Shown piece by piece: positions 1-9,583 of a stretch of DNA of 64,000 nucleotides. The stretch's first letter is position 1. The number at the start of each line of letters is the position of its first letter. Position numbers and translations under genes: made by a program. The notes under the pieces are model-generated. The model was not told the origin of the DNA, ran no database searches, and was given only the letters and a program-made list of their open reading frames with translations. Source of the DNA: Pseudomonas sp. FEN (GTDB lineage: Bacteria > Pseudomonadota > Gammaproteobacteria > Pseudomonadales > Pseudomonadaceae); NCBI RefSeq assembly GCF_904067045.1, contig NZ_CAJFDC010000012.1, positions 62,001 through 126,000 on the forward strand, given 5' to 3'.

Positions 1-652
1 TCGAGAGCATTTCGTCGACCAGGGCCGCATCCAGGCCGGTATTGACCGAATGTGCGGTGAAATCAACGTTGGCCGTGCTGCCAGCCGGGCGCTGGGCGCT
101 GACCACGTAGACTTCACTGGTATTGCGCTGCACGCCTGGCTCGATACGAACCCGCACGCGGGTTTCGTTGTCACCGGTCGCCAGGCGCTTGCCCATGACC
201 GCCGACAGTTCGTCGGAACGCTGCCAGGCCGTGGTGAACTCACCGGTCTGTGGACGTTGCGCGTCGATCCGGAAACCGTTGTCCTGGAAGAACTGCAAGG
301 CTACTGGCCAGACTTCGGCCGGGGCATGCTGGGCCACCACCCAGCGCGAGTCGCCGGTTTTCTGCAGGCTGTAGTCGCTGGCGCTGGCCGAGGCCTGCAA
401 AGGCAGCGGACGCGGCACTTCGTACGGGCCCTTGGCGGTGTCGTCAGCGACGTTGCGCGGGATCGGCAGCAGCGGGTCAAGACGCTTGCTGGTGGCGACA
501 TCCGGCGGCAATTGCATCGCCGGGGTCTGTTTCGAATCCAGGTAATCGCTGCCACGGTCGCGGAAATAACCCTCCGGGCCCCACAGCCAGGCGCAGCCAC
601 TGGTGCTGGAGATAATCAAGGCAAGTGCAGAAAGTCCGGCCAATCGCTTCAT
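1..652 (-). CDS. bamC: BamC (NlpB), outer-membrane assembly lipoprotein, 3' end cut by window edge
   Basis: This lipoprotein belongs to the BAM complex, which inserts beta-barrel proteins into the outer membrane. The minus-strand frame starts at 652 with a lipoprotein signal: MKRL, a hydrophobic stretch, then a lipobox ending in SGC at about residues 18-20. The mature part continues through the KGPYEVPRPLP region typical of BamC, followed by the start of the helix-grip domain. The frame is open to base 1, so the C-terminus is missing. It lies 17 bases downstream of dapA on the same strand, the dapA-bamC order usual in gammaproteobacteria, so it is probably co-transcribed with dapA. Confidence 0.9.
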   Translation of the reverse strand, partial: MKRLAGLSALALIISSTSGCAWLWGPEGYFRDRGSDYLDSKQTPAMQLPPDVATSKRLDPLLPIPRNVADDTAKGPYEVPRPLPLQASASASDYSLQKTGDSRWVVAQHAPAEVWPVALQFFQDNGFRIDAQRPQTGEFTTAWQRSDELSAVMGKRLATGDNETRVRVRIEPGVQRNTSEVYVVSAQRPAGSTANVDFTAHSVNTGLDAALVDEMLS

Positions 653-669
653 GCGGGGTATTTCCTCAA

Positions 670-1548
670 TTAAACCAGGACGCCGGACTGGCGCATGGCC
701 TGCCGCAGCGGTTCGTGACAGGCGGCACTGAGCCAGGTGAGCGGCAGACGGATACCGTCCGGCATCAAGCCCATCTCATGCAGTGCCCATTTCACGGGGA
801 TAGGGTTGGATTCGATGAACAGGGTCTTGTTCAGCGGCATCAGTTTTTCGTGAATTGCCCGGGCCTCGTCGGCCTTGCCGGCCATGGCGGCGGCACACAG
901 GTCGCTCATTTCACGTGGCGCGACGTTGGCGGTCACCGAGATATTGCCCTTGCCGCCGAGCAGCATCAGCTCGACCGCGGTGGCGTCATCGCCGGAATAC
1001 ACCAGGAAATCGCTGCCGACACCGGCCAGGATCGCCTTGGCCCGCTCCAGGTCGCCGGTGGCTTCCTTGATGCCGATGATGTTCGGCACGCTCGACAGGC
1101 GAATCACGGTCTCGGTCAGCATGTCGCACGCGGTGCGACCCGGAACGTTGTAGAGGATCTGCGGGATGTCGACCGCTTCGGCGATAGTACGGAAATGCTG
1201 GTACAGGCCTTCCTGGGTCGGCTTGTTGTAATAAGGAGTCACCAGCAGGCACGCGTCGGCGCCGGCGGTTTTCGCATTGGTGGTCAGCTCGATCGCCTCA
1301 CGCGTCGAATTGGCGCCCGTACCGGCAATTACCGGGATACGCCCTGCAACCTGGGCGACCACGCGACGAATCACTTCGATATGCTCGTTCACATCGAGAG
1401 TGGCCGACTCACCCGTGGTGCCGACCGCGACAATGGCGTTGGTGCCGTTTTGCAGGTGGAAGTCCACCAGTTTGCTCAGGCTGTCCCAGTCAAGACGACC
1501 TTGTGCATCCATGGGAGTGACCAGTGCCACCATACTGCCCGCAATCAT
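670..1548 (-). CDS. dapA: 4-hydroxy-tetrahydrodipicolinate synthase
   Basis: DapA condenses pyruvate with aspartate semialdehyde in the first committed step of the lysine/diaminopimelate branch, in the cytoplasm. The 292-residue product has the family's usual length. It shows the TTGE motif near the N-terminus, the YNVPGRT segment holding the catalytic tyrosine, and GIKEATGD with the Schiff-base lysine. A frame extending upstream to 1596 exists, but [13 protein letters not shown] at 1548 matches the conserved N-terminus, so that start is chosen. The gene is divergent from gcvR and is followed by bamC. Confidence 0.96.
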   Translation of the reverse strand: MIAGSMVALVTPMDAQGRLDWDSLSKLVDFHLQNGTNAIVAVGTTGESATLDVNEHIEVIRRVVAQVAGRIPVIAGTGANSTREAIELTTNAKTAGADACLLVTPYYNKPTQEGLYQHFRTIAEAVDIPQILYNVPGRTACDMLTETVIRLSSVPNIIGIKEATGDLERAKAILAGVGSDFLVYSGDDATAVELMLLGGKGNISVTANVAPREMSDLCAAAMAGKADEARAIHEKLMPLNKTLFIESNPIPVKWALHEMGLMPDGIRLPLTWLSAACHEPLRQAMRQSGVLV

Positions 1549-1874
1549 GCAACCGCTCCTGCCGGAAAAAGAGAGCGGTAATGGTACTGGCGCCATCAGG
1601 CTTGTACAAGCGAAGTACTGTCTATGAGCATTCCCCTGAGCGCAGGTTTTCGCTACCCTTCAGACTTTGATCGGTGCCGAGTCCCTCATGTGCCGGGTTC
1701 CAGCCTCCATTTTTGCTGCCCGAAGCCCGCTCCGGCCTGGCCGCCGCCCGTCCCCCGCGAGACGGCAACCGGCGCCAGCGTTCGATTCCAGGCTTCGCCA
1801 TCCGCATCCGGATACCCGAACCCAGCCCGTGACCGACCCAAGGTACCGACCGCTCATCGCTTTAGGAATGCTGC
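1549..1874. other. Divergent intergenic region dapA / gcvR
   Basis: This 326-base spacer separates the divergent dapA and gcvR starts and must hold promoters for both. I see no convincing coding frame in it. The short open frames present have no ribosome-binding site and are rich in rare arginine codons. No clear -35/-10 pair or operator stands out, and no REP element is present. Confidence 0.5.
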
Positions 1875-2435
1875 ATGTCCACCCCCACAGTCCGCGAACA
1901 ATTCCTTGTCATCAGTGCCCTCGGCGCCAACCCCATGGAGCTGACCAACGTCCTGTGCCGCGCCAGCCATGAAAACCGCTGCGCCGTCGTGACCTCGCGC
2001 CTGACCCGCCATGGCGAGTACAGCGCGCTGGTCCTGCAGATTTCCGGCAGCTGGGATGCCCTGGCGCGCCTTGAAGCCGGCCTGCCGAACCTGGCGAAGA
2101 AGCATGCCTTCATCGTCAGCGTGGTGCGCAGCGGCGCCCTGGAGAACCGTCCCCAGGCACTGCCTTACGTCGCCTATGTCAGCTCGGCCTACCGCTCGGA
2201 CATCATCAACGAGCTGTGCCAGTTCTTCATCGACCATAACGTCGAGCTGGAAAACCTGACCTGCGACACGTATCTGGCTCCCCAGACCGGCGGCACCATG
2301 CTCAACGCCACCTTTACCGTGACCCTGCCCGCCGGCGTGCAGATCAGTTGGTTGCGCGATCAGTTCCTGGACTTCGCCGACGCGATGAACCTCGACGCCC
2401 TGATCGAACCGTGGCGCCCACAAAACCCAATGTAA
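1875..2435 (+). CDS. gcvR: GcvR-type ACT-domain regulator
   Basis: This 186-residue cytoplasmic protein has two ACT domains, roughly residues 8-85 and 95-175. It matches the glycine cleavage system regulator GcvR, which in enterics binds GcvA to repress gcv genes when glycine is low. The opening MSTPTVREQFLVISALGANP and the region around YVAYVSSAYRSDIINEL fit the family. It has no DNA-binding domain, so any transcriptional effect would be indirect. The gene is followed after 10 bases by bcp on the same strand, suggesting an operon. Whether pseudomonads use it exactly as E. coli does is not visible here. Confidence 0.88.
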   Translation: MSTPTVREQFLVISALGANPMELTNVLCRASHENRCAVVTSRLTRHGEYSALVLQISGSWDALARLEAGLPNLAKKHAFIVSVVRSGALENRPQALPYVAYVSSAYRSDIINELCQFFIDHNVELENLTCDTYLAPQTGGTMLNATFTVTLPAGVQISWLRDQFLDFADAMNLDALIEPWRPQNPM

Positions 2436-2445
2436 GGAAGCCTCC

Positions 2446-2919
2446 ATGGCCGTCGTCATCGATCAGCCCGTCGCCGATTTCCAGGCTCCGGCCACCAGCG
2501 GGCAGACCATCAGCCTCGCGGGCCTCAAGGGCAAGCAGGTAGTGATCTACTTCTACCCCAAGGACAGCACCCCGGGTTGCACCACCGAAGGCCAGGGCTT
2601 TCGTGACCAGTACAGCGCCTTCCAGGCCGCCAATACCGAAGTCTTCGGCGTGTCCCGCGACAGCCTGAAGGCCCATGAGAACTTCAAGGGCAAGCAGGCG
2701 TTTCCGTTCGAGCTGATCAGCGACAAGGACGAAGCCGTCTGTCAACTGTTCGACGTGATCAAGTTGAAGAAGCTCTACGGCAAGGAATACCTGGGCGTTG
2801 ACCGCAGCACCTTCCTGATCGATGCCCAGGGCGTTCTGCGCCAGGAATGGCGCGGCGTGAAGGTACCCGGCCACGTGGATGCCGTGCTGGCGGCGGCCCA
2901 GGCGCTGCACCAGGCCTGA
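2446..2919 (+). CDS. bcp: Thiol peroxidase of the Bcp/PrxQ family
   Basis: This cytoplasmic peroxiredoxin reduces hydrogen peroxide and organic hydroperoxides using thioredoxin. The 157-residue protein shows the FYPKDSTPGCTTEG motif with peroxidatic Cys45. The residue five positions later, where E. coli Bcp carries its resolving Cys50, is Gln here. The only other cysteine lies in DEAVCQLF, aligning with E. coli Cys99. This looks like an enzyme without the classical C-terminal partner, possibly a 1-Cys or alternative-cysteine mechanism. It sits 10 bases after gcvR and is probably co-transcribed. Confidence 0.95.
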   Translation: MAVVIDQPVADFQAPATSGQTISLAGLKGKQVVIYFYPKDSTPGCTTEGQGFRDQYSAFQAANTEVFGVSRDSLKAHENFKGKQAFPFELISDKDEAVCQLFDVIKLKKLYGKEYLGVDRSTFLIDAQGVLRQEWRGVKVPGHVDAVLAAAQALHQA

Positions 2920-2933
2920 ACCGAGGCCATGCG

Positions 2934-3173
2934 TCAGGCCTTGCGCAACCAGTAACGATAAACGCCGGACACTTCCTCTTCATGAATCAGGGCGTGTCCG
3001 GCGAGCCTGGCGAAAGTGCGAAAGTCGCGCTGCGATCCGGCATCGGTGGCAATCACCTTGAGCACCGCGCCGCTGGCCAGGCGATTGAGCTCCAGCTTGG
3101 CCTTGAGCAACGGCAGCGGGCAGTTCAGGCCACTGGCGTCCAGCTCGGCGTCGTGCTCTACAACTTCGGTCAT
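2934..3173 (-). CDS. TusA-family sulfur carrier protein (PA1006-like)
   Basis: This small cytoplasmic protein (79 residues) has the TusA/SirA fold and carries persulfide sulfur on a single cysteine. The CPLP motif (CPxP) with Cys18 in GLNCPLPLLKAK is intact. The start at 3173 is chosen because a longer open frame upstream has no family similarity. Its position between bcp and the M48 peptidase gene matches the P. aeruginosa PA1006 locus, whose product is linked to molybdenum cofactor homeostasis and nitrate respiration. Transfer of that role is inference. The gene is convergent with bcp and divergent from the peptidase gene. Confidence 0.88.
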   Translation of the reverse strand: MTEVVEHDAELDASGLNCPLPLLKAKLELNRLASGAVLKVIATDAGSQRDFRTFARLAGHALIHEEEVSGVYRYWLRKA

Positions 3174-3300
3174 TGCTTCACTCCTGGCGCGGCGCCGGAT
3201 GGTCGATTCGAGACACCTAGAATACCTCAAGTGGAAGCGGCTCTGGTCGCCAGCCCAGTGTCCGGCTACAGTATGGGCTTTGCCGACTAGAGCCTTGTGC

Positions 3301-4734
3301 ATGACTTTTCTGCGCCCCACCTTGTTGACGCTCGCTTGCCTGCTCGCCTCCCCGGGCTTCGCCGACGACCTGCCGTCACTCGGCGACGCCAGTTCCGCCA
3401 TTGTCTCCCCGCAACAGGAGTTCCAACTGGGCCGTGCCTGGCTGAGCCTGTTACGCAGCCAGGTCAAGCAACTCAATGACCCGCAGCTCAAGGATTACGT
3501 CGAAACCACCGTCTACAAGCTGGCCGAAAGCAGCCAGGTGCAGGACCGGCGCCTGGTGTTCATCCTGATCGACAGCAATCAGCTCAACGCCTTTGCCGCG
3601 CCAGGCGGGATCGTCGGGATCAACGGCGGGCTGTTCCTCAACGCCCAGACCGAGGGCGAATACGCCGCGGTACTGGCCCACGAACTGGCGCACTTGTCGC
3701 AACGCCACTTCGCCCGTGGCGTGGAAGCCCAGCAACGCATGCAACTGCCGATGATGGCGGCGCTGCTGACCGGGATCGTGATCGCGGCGGCGGGCGGCGG
3801 TGACGCCGGCATCGCCACCATCGCCGGCACCCAGGCCGCGGCCTTCCAGGAGAAACAGCGGTTCTCGCGCCAGAACGAACAGGAAGCCGACCGTATCGGC
3901 ATCCTCAATCTGGAAAAGGCCGGTTACGACCCGCGGTCGATGCCAACCATGTTCGAGCGCCTGATGCGTATCTACCGCTTCGACGCCAAACCGCCGGAAT
4001 TCCTGCTGACCCACCCGGTCACCGAGTCGCGGATCGCCGACACCCGCAACCGCGCCGAGCAGTCCAAGCCTGGCGGCATCGAGGACAGCCTGCGTTATCA
4101 GTTGATCCGCGCCCGCGTGCTGCTGTCCTATGAAGACTCCCCGGGCCTGGCGGCCAAGCGCTTTCGCGCGCAACTGGACGAGAACCCCAAGTCCGAGGTG
4201 GCCCGCTATGGCCTGGCCATCGCCCAGGTCAAGGCCGCGCAGTTGAACGAGGCGCGCGAGACCCTCAAGCCGCTGCTGGACAAGTCACCCAATGACATCA
4301 CCTACAACCTGGCGCAGATCGATCTGGACACAGCGGCCAGCCGCTTTCCCGAAGCCCTGCAACGGGTCGACCGGATGCTGCAGCAATATCCCGCCAGCTA
4401 CCCGCTCAAGCAGGAACGTATCGACCTGCTGATCAAGCAGAATCGCCCCGCCGAGGCGGAAAAGGCTCTGGATGCCTTATTGAAGATTCGCCCGGATGAC
4501 CCGGACGTCTGGTATCAACTCGCCGAAACCCGCGGCCAGTCCGGCAATATCATCGGCCTGCACCAGGCACGGGCCGAATACTTTGCGCTGGTGGGCGACT
4601 TCAAGCAGGCGATCCAGCAGTTGGACTTCGCCAAGCGGCGCGCGCCGAACTTCCAACTGGCCGCGCGCATCGATGCGCGCCAGAAGGAGTTGATCGATCA
4701 GGAGCGCATGGTCAAGGAAATGATGGGCGGCTGA
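3301..4734 (+). CDS. bepA: M48-family periplasmic metalloprotease with TPR repeats (BepA/YfgC-like)
   Basis: BepA-type proteases act in the periplasm as chaperone-proteases for outer-membrane proteins such as LptD. The start at 3301 gives a signal peptide (MTFLRP, then a hydrophobic core ending near GFA, residue 21) and 477 residues, close to the E. coli length. The zinc motif HELAH is at residues 127-131, with the third ligand in the EQEADRIG helix. From about residue 270 the protein is helical and TPR-like (tandem segments around SEVARYGLAIA, NDITYNLAQID and PDDPDVWYQLAE). An in-frame extension to 3016 lacks a signal peptide and overlaps the tusA promoter, so it is rejected. Confidence 0.92.
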   Translation: MTFLRPTLLTLACLLASPGFADDLPSLGDASSAIVSPQQEFQLGRAWLSLLRSQVKQLNDPQLKDYVETTVYKLAESSQVQDRRLVFILIDSNQLNAFAAPGGIVGINGGLFLNAQTEGEYAAVLAHELAHLSQRHFARGVEAQQRMQLPMMAALLTGIVIAAAGGGDAGIATIAGTQAAAFQEKQRFSRQNEQEADRIGILNLEKAGYDPRSMPTMFERLMRIYRFDAKPPEFLLTHPVTESRIADTRNRAEQSKPGGIEDSLRYQLIRARVLLSYEDSPGLAAKRFRAQLDENPKSEVARYGLAIAQVKAAQLNEARETLKPLLDKSPNDITYNLAQIDLDTAASRFPEALQRVDRMLQQYPASYPLKQERIDLLIKQNRPAEAEKALDALLKIRPDDPDVWYQLAETRGQSGNIIGLHQARAEYFALVGDFKQAIQQLDFAKRRAPNFQLAARIDARQKELIDQERMVKEMMGG

Positions 4735-4747
4735 CAACATCAGCCCC

Positions 4748-4862
4748 CTGTAGGAGCAGCCGGTCGACACTCGATTGCTCGCGATGCTAGCCCAAACACC
4801 GCGGGGTATCAGGTACCCCGCGTTATCGTTGACGCCCATCGCGAGCAGGCTCGCTCCTGCAG
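4748..4862. repeat. REP doublet (REPIN-like) between convergent genes
   Basis: Two Pseudomonas REP-type arms face each other: a left arm containing CTGTAGGAGC and TTGCTCGCGATG (about 4748-4786), and a right arm, CATCGCGAGCAGGCTCGCTC, from 4838. Between them an 8-bp perfect stem (GCGGGGTA/TACCCCGC, 4801-4821) forms a hairpin. The element fills the gap between the convergent bepA and nadA genes. REPINs of this type are mobilised in trans by RAYT transposases; no RAYT gene is in the window. The central hairpin may help terminate both transcripts, but it has no T-run. Confidence 0.75.
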
Positions 4863-4869
4863 ATGCCGG

Positions 4870-5928
4870 TCAGGCATTCCCCGCCAGTTTCAAACGTGCC
4901 GCCTGGGTGAAATCCAGCATGCGCTTGAGCGGGCGAACGGCGCGGGGAATCACCGCCGGATCGACGAAGATCTCGTTGCTGCCCTCCCGCAGGCACTGCA
5001 AGGTACGCTCCAGGGTATTCATGGCCATCCACGGGCAATGCGCGCAACTGCGGCACGCCGCGCCATTACCGGCGGTCGGCGCCTCGATGAACACCTTGTC
5101 CGGGCACAACTGCTGCATCTTGTAGAAAATGCCGCGGTCGGTGGCCACGATAAAGGTCTTGTTCGGCAGACGCTGCGCCGCCGCGATCAACTGGCTGGTG
5201 GACCCCACCGCATCGGCCAGCTCGATCACCGACTCCGGTGATTCGGGGTGCACCAGGATCGCCGCCTCGGGATACAGCGCCTTCATGTCTTCCAATTGCT
5301 TGGACTTGAACTCCTCGTGGACGATGCAAGCACCGTCCCAGAGCAACATATCGGCACCGGTTTCCTTCTGGATGTAGCGCCCCAGATGCTTGTCCGGCGC
5401 CCAGATGATGCTTTCGCCGTTGTCCATCAGGCTTTCGACGATCTCCAGCGCGCAACTGGACGTCACCACCCAATCGGCCCGCGCCTTCACCGCCGCCGAG
5501 GTGTTGGCATACACCACCACCGTGCGCTCGGGGTGCTGGTCGCAGAAAGCGGAAAACTCATCCACCGGGCAGCCCAGGTCCAGCGAGCAGGTCGCCTCCA
5601 GGGTCGGCATCAGGATGCGCTTTTCCGGGGTGAGGATCTTGGCGGTTTCGCCCATGAAGCGCACGCCCGCCACCAGCACGGTCTTGGCCGGATGCGCGGC
5701 ACCGAAGCGGGCCATCTCCAGGGAGTCGGACACACAACCACCGGTTTCCTCGGCTAACGCCTGGATCACCGGATCGCAATAAAAGTGAGCCACCAGCACT
5801 GCGTCCCGGGCCTTGAGCTCAGCGGCGATATCCGCGCGTAGCCGCGCCTCTTCGGCGGCACTCAAGGGTTTGGGTTGCTTGGCATCAAGGTGGGCTTGAA
5901 CCAGAAGGCGTTCGGAAATCTGCGTCAT
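4870..5928 (-). CDS. nadA: Quinolinate synthase A
   Basis: NadA is a [4Fe-4S] enzyme that condenses iminoaspartate with dihydroxyacetone phosphate to quinolinate in de novo NAD synthesis. The 352-residue product contains the VAHFYCDP segment and [11 protein letters not shown]. The cysteine-rich C-terminal motif [15 protein letters not shown] includes a cluster ligand. The length and the [17 protein letters not shown] start are as in other pseudomonads. It is monocistronic, convergent with bepA and separated from it by a REP doublet. Genes nadB and nadC are not in the window. Confidence 0.96.
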   Translation of the reverse strand: MTQISERLLVQAHLDAKQPKPLSAAEEARLRADIAAELKARDAVLVAHFYCDPVIQALAEETGGCVSDSLEMARFGAAHPAKTVLVAGVRFMGETAKILTPEKRILMPTLEATCSLDLGCPVDEFSAFCDQHPERTVVVYANTSAAVKARADWVVTSSCALEIVESLMDNGESIIWAPDKHLGRYIQKETGADMLLWDGACIVHEEFKSKQLEDMKALYPEAAILVHPESPESVIELADAVGSTSQLIAAAQRLPNKTFIVATDRGIFYKMQQLCPDKVFIEAPTAGNGAACRSCAHCPWMAMNTLERTLQCLREGSNEIFVDPAVIPRAVRPLKRMLDFTQAARLKLAGNA

Positions 5929-6172
5929 GTTCGCAAGACCTGCAAGCGCGAGAGCGCGAAAGTCGAGTATACCCCGGCCCCCGCCCCTTTCCGAGACGGG
6001 ATATCAGGTGCGATGTACGGACCGGGAAAGTGAATCCATCAGGCATGGACTGCTTTGCAGCCGCGCAAGGCTACAGAATATCCAATGAATTCAAAAGATT
6101 ATTCTGATCTTCGGACAAGCGGGGGCAAAGCGTTGGATAATCGGCCCATTGAAGAGGCCTGGATAGCAACCG

Positions 6173-7099
6173 ATGAGATCCGATGAATACCTCGTAATGA
6201 CCCGCAACGAGTGGGCGGAACTACGTGCCAGCACGCCGTTGACCCTATCGGAAGAAGATCTGTCGGCGTTACGCGGGGTGAACGAAGATGTCTCCCTGGA
6301 AGATGTCGCCAACGTCTATCTGCCCCTGTCGCGGCTGATCAACCTGCATATCGGCGCCGCTCGCCAATTGACGGGGATCCGCGATACCTTCCTGGGGCGC
6401 CCGACCCACCGCGGGCCCTACATCATAGCCATCGCCGGCAGCGTCGCCGTCGGCAAGAGCACCTTTGCCCGTGTCCTGCAGGCGGTGATGGCGCGCTGGC
6501 CGGATCACCCGAATGTCGCCCTGGTGACCACCGACGGTTTCCTTTACCCCAACAGCAAGCTGATGGCCGATGGCATCATGCACCGCAAGGGTTTTCCGGA
6601 AAGCTACGATCGCAAGCACATGGTCAAGTTCCTCGCGGCCGTGAAAGCCGGCGAACACAACATCGAGGCGCCGATCTACTCCCATGTCAGCTACGACATC
6701 GTGCCCGACCAGTACCAGGTGATCGACCAACCGGACATCCTGATCTTCGAAGGCCTCAACGTGCTGCAGACCGATGGCGTCGACGGGCAGAAGCCCTCGA
6801 CCATCGTCTCCGACTTCTTCGACTTTTCGGTGTACCTGGATGCCGATGAACAAGACATCGAGCAGTGGTACGTGGCGCGCTTTCTGATGCTGCAGAAAAC
6901 CGCGTTCCGCGCCCGCGGTGCGTACTTTCGCAAACTCGCCGACCTGACGCCCGAGGAGGCGCCCGAGGCCGCGCGCCAGATCTGGCGGGATATCAACCGG
7001 GTCAACCTGTTGGAGAATATCCTGCCGACCCGCGAGCGGGCCGACCTGGTGCTACGCAAGGCGGCGGATCATTCAGTCAGCGAGATCTGGTTACGTTAA
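6173..7099 (+). CDS. coaA: Type I pantothenate kinase
   Basis: CoaA phosphorylates pantothenate in the first step of coenzyme A synthesis. The 308-residue sequence aligns along its length with E. coli CoaA: the P-loop GSVAVGKST (residues 89-97), [25 protein letters not shown] and the [11 protein letters not shown]-terminus. ATG 6173 gives [14 protein letters not shown]; the ATG at 6197 is an alternative start. P. aeruginosa instead depends on an unrelated type III kinase (CoaX), so this gene is noteworthy. A CoaX copy elsewhere in the genome cannot be excluded. A small exported protein gene follows two bases downstream. Confidence 0.95.
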   Translation: MRSDEYLVMTRNEWAELRASTPLTLSEEDLSALRGVNEDVSLEDVANVYLPLSRLINLHIGAARQLTGIRDTFLGRPTHRGPYIIAIAGSVAVGKSTFARVLQAVMARWPDHPNVALVTTDGFLYPNSKLMADGIMHRKGFPESYDRKHMVKFLAAVKAGEHNIEAPIYSHVSYDIVPDQYQVIDQPDILIFEGLNVLQTDGVDGQKPSTIVSDFFDFSVYLDADEQDIEQWYVARFLMLQKTAFRARGAYFRKLADLTPEEAPEAARQIWRDINRVNLLENILPTRERADLVLRKAADHSVSEIWLR

Positions 7100-7101
7100 T
7101 C

Positions 7102-7344
7102 ATGAAGCCCTTCAACGTGTTGCTGAGTATCGCCCTGTTGAGCGTCCCCGTTACGGCCCTCGCCGAAGGCGGCGGTGCCCGGGTCATCGCCCGCATGCAG
7201 GCCCAGCGCGACGAATCGATGGCACGCTTCCTCGAGCGTGAGGATGCCAAGGCAATTGTCCGCGCCCAACAAGCCGCCAAAGCCCGCCTGGCCACTCGAA
7301 TGGCGAGTTCCGCGCACAGCGAAAGATCGGTGGACCAGCCCTGA
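7102..7344 (+). CDS. Small exported hypothetical protein
   Basis: This 80-residue product starts with a clear signal peptide (MKPFNVLLSIALLSVPVTALA, cleavage after about residue 21). The mature chain is short, helical and charged, rich in Arg, Ala and Gln (MQAQRDESMARFLEREDAK). It begins two bases after the coaA stop codon, so it is almost certainly co-transcribed and translationally coupled. I do not recognise a named family. The frame is open upstream into coaA, but only this start yields a signal peptide. A periplasmic location is inferred from the signal; function is unknown. Confidence 0.7.
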   Translation: MKPFNVLLSIALLSVPVTALAEGGGARVIARMQAQRDESMARFLEREDAKAIVRAQQAAKARLATRMASSAHSERSVDQP

Positions 7345-7401
7345 GCGGCGCGCCCAAGGCCGTGCGACTGTGCGGCGGCGCAGCCAGGCAGCGAGATCAG
7401 C

Positions 7402-9372
7402 TCAGGCTGAACTCAACGCCTGTTCGGGGTCCCACGGCCCTCGCCGCACCTCCGCCTGCGCCAACCAGACCAGGGTTTCGGCGAACGTAACGGGACGACT
7501 GAAGAAGAACCCCTGCACCTGCGTACACCCCAGGCTACGCAGAGCCTGGAGTTCCTCGAATGTCTCGACCCCCTCGACCACACACTCCAGCTCCATGTCG
7601 AGACTCAGGGTCACCAGCGACTTGACGATCTTGTAGCTCGCGGGGTTGAGATGAATACCGGTGATAAAACTGCGATCGATCTTCAATTTCGTCAGCGCCA
7701 AGGCATGCAGCTGGCTCAGACTTGAATAGCCCGTGCCGAAATCGTCCAGCGAGATACCGCAGCCCAGCTTGCGAAAGCGCCCGATCGCCCATTGCACCTG
7801 GGGAATGTCCTGCATGACCGCGGTTTCGGTGATTTCCAGGTCCAGACACGCCGGATTGAAGCCACTGGCCTTGATTACATCGATGATCGATTGCACGCTC
7901 TCGGCGGAACCACAGTCGTGGACCGACAGATTGAATGAAAGCCGCATGCCTTCAGGCCAGAGCCGCGCCATACCCAACGCCTGCCTCAACAAAGGTAACG
8001 TGAGGCGATTGATCAGGCCGATGCGTTCGGCAATCGGAATGAACTGCGCCGGGGAAACCAGGCCCAGCTCCGGGCTTTCCCAGCGGGCCAAGGCCTCGAA
8101 GGCAATGGTTTCACTGTCACTGTCGAGAATCGGCTGGAACAGCACGAAGAACTCCTTGTCCAGCACCGCCCTGCGCAACGCCTGCTCGGTGATGGCGTCG
8201 CGATGCAACTGCTCGCGATGGCTGGCCGAGAACAGGCACATCGAACCGGGGTTATGGCGTTTGCCTTGATAGAGCGCATAGTCGGCGTATTCGAATAGCT
8301 GCACGGCACTGGCGGCGCAATGGGGAAACGTGGCGATGCCCAGGGTGGCGCCGATCTGGATCGGCACATCGACCAGCAAAAACTCCACGTGCAACTGCTC
8401 GCACACGGTCCTGCCGAAGACCTGCAAATCCTCGTCGCTGAGATCGCCTTCGAGCACCAGGGCGAACTCATCCCCACCCAGCCGCGCCACATGCACCGTT
8501 GCCCCGGCCAACTGCTGCAAGCGCTGCCCCACCATGATCAGAATCCTGTCGCCGACGCTGTGGCCGTAGAGATCGTTCACCGGCTTGAACCCATCGAGAT
8601 CGAGAATCCCTACCGCCAGGCGCTTTTGCTCGGCGATCGCCAGGTTCATGGCGCTCTCCAGGGTGGTGAAGAACTGTCGGCGATTGGGCAGCCCGGTCAG
8701 GCTGTCCTGATTGGCCAGTCGCAGGTTCTCGTTGCCCAGCCGTTCGGTCTGCGCCTGCACATTCACCAAGCGGGTGAAGTCGTGATAGTGATGCTGCAGG
8801 ATGATCAGCATGGCCAGCGACACCAGCAGGACATTCACCGCAGTGGCAATAAAGGCCGGATTGTGGGTCGAGGCGAAAAACACCACGAACGCGACGTTGA
8901 CCACCAGCGTGGCGGTCAACGCCGCGGGGCGTAGGTGCATCATGCAAAAAATGCAGACGATCACCGTGATCCCCATGAAAAAGGCGACCTGAGACTGAGA
9001 ATAAGCGTCGCCGTAGGGATACAGGGCCAGGGACCAGCAGGTGAAGGCACCGGCGATAACAGGTACCAATTGATTGGTTCGCCGCAGTGATGCCAGGATC
9101 TGCGTATCGTCGGGCAAGCGTCTGGCACTACGCAACCACATGCAGGCGCGCAGCACACAGACCACCGTCATGACCAGCGGGATGTGCAATGTCAGCCACA
9201 AGGGCGCGCTGGGCAGGTGAGTGAAGACCAGCGCCCACATATTGAGCAGCAGGACCAGGTACATCAGCGGCAATTGGCGGGACAAGGCCCGGTACTGGGC
9301 CCGGAGCAGCTTGGGATTGTCGCGGGGTACGGACATGAGGGTCCGCAGCGTATCCAGGAGTTTTCTTATCAT
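7402..9372 (-). CDS. Membrane GGDEF-EAL protein (c-di-GMP cyclase/phosphodiesterase)
   Basis: The chosen start (ATG 9372, MIRKLLDTLR) gives 656 residues; a longer frame to 9555 adds a cysteine- and arginine-rich stretch unlike a leader. Five or six membrane helices lie at about residues 35-192, including a pair at 103-118 and 128-145. They are followed by a GGDEF domain (signature GGDEF at 299-303) and an EAL domain (EAL at 426-428). The EAL domain retains ETAVMQD, LDDFGTGYSS, KIDRSF and VVEGVET, so phosphodiesterase activity is plausible. The RxxD inhibitory site before GGDEF is missing (GATVHVAR is there instead). Its signal is unknown. Confidence 0.9.
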   Translation of the reverse strand: MIRKLLDTLRTLMSVPRDNPKLLRAQYRALSRQLPLMYLVLLLNMWALVFTHLPSAPLWLTLHIPLVMTVVCVLRACMWLRSARRLPDDTQILASLRRTNQLVPVIAGAFTCWSLALYPYGDAYSQSQVAFFMGITVIVCIFCMMHLRPAALTATLVVNVAFVVFFASTHNPAFIATAVNVLLVSLAMLIILQHHYHDFTRLVNVQAQTERLGNENLRLANQDSLTGLPNRRQFFTTLESAMNLAIAEQKRLAVGILDLDGFKPVNDLYGHSVGDRILIMVGQRLQQLAGATVHVARLGGDEFALVLEGDLSDEDLQVFGRTVCEQLHVEFLLVDVPIQIGATLGIATFPHCAASAVQLFEYADYALYQGKRHNPGSMCLFSASHREQLHRDAITEQALRRAVLDKEFFVLFQPILDSDSETIAFEALARWESPELGLVSPAQFIPIAERIGLINRLTLPLLRQALGMARLWPEGMRLSFNLSVHDCGSAESVQSIIDVIKASGFNPACLDLEITETAVMQDIPQVQWAIGRFRKLGCGISLDDFGTGYSSLSQLHALALTKLKIDRSFITGIHLNPASYKIVKSLVTLSLDMELECVVEGVETFEELQALRSLGCTQVQGFFFSRPVTFAETLVWLAQAEVRRGPWDPEQALSSA

Positions 9373-9583
9373 CGCAATGCCTCTCTGTCTGCGCAGTGAA
9401 GGCGTGCAGCGCTCATCCCTTTCAAGTAGCTGATCGAAAATGAAGACCTGCTCGATACAACTGTCGGCGCTAGCGTTCTTTTCTTTAGAGCATAACCCCT
9501 GGCGACAGACGAATGGCCACCTCAAGAGGTCGCTGGTCGGATCCCTTAGCCACAACCATGACTCGAGGCGGGATCACTGCCCC

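Noticed and set aside
1624..1944. Short plus-strand frame in the dapA-gcvR gap
   Set aside because: No ribosome-binding site; it runs into gcvR in another frame and has no recognisable domain.
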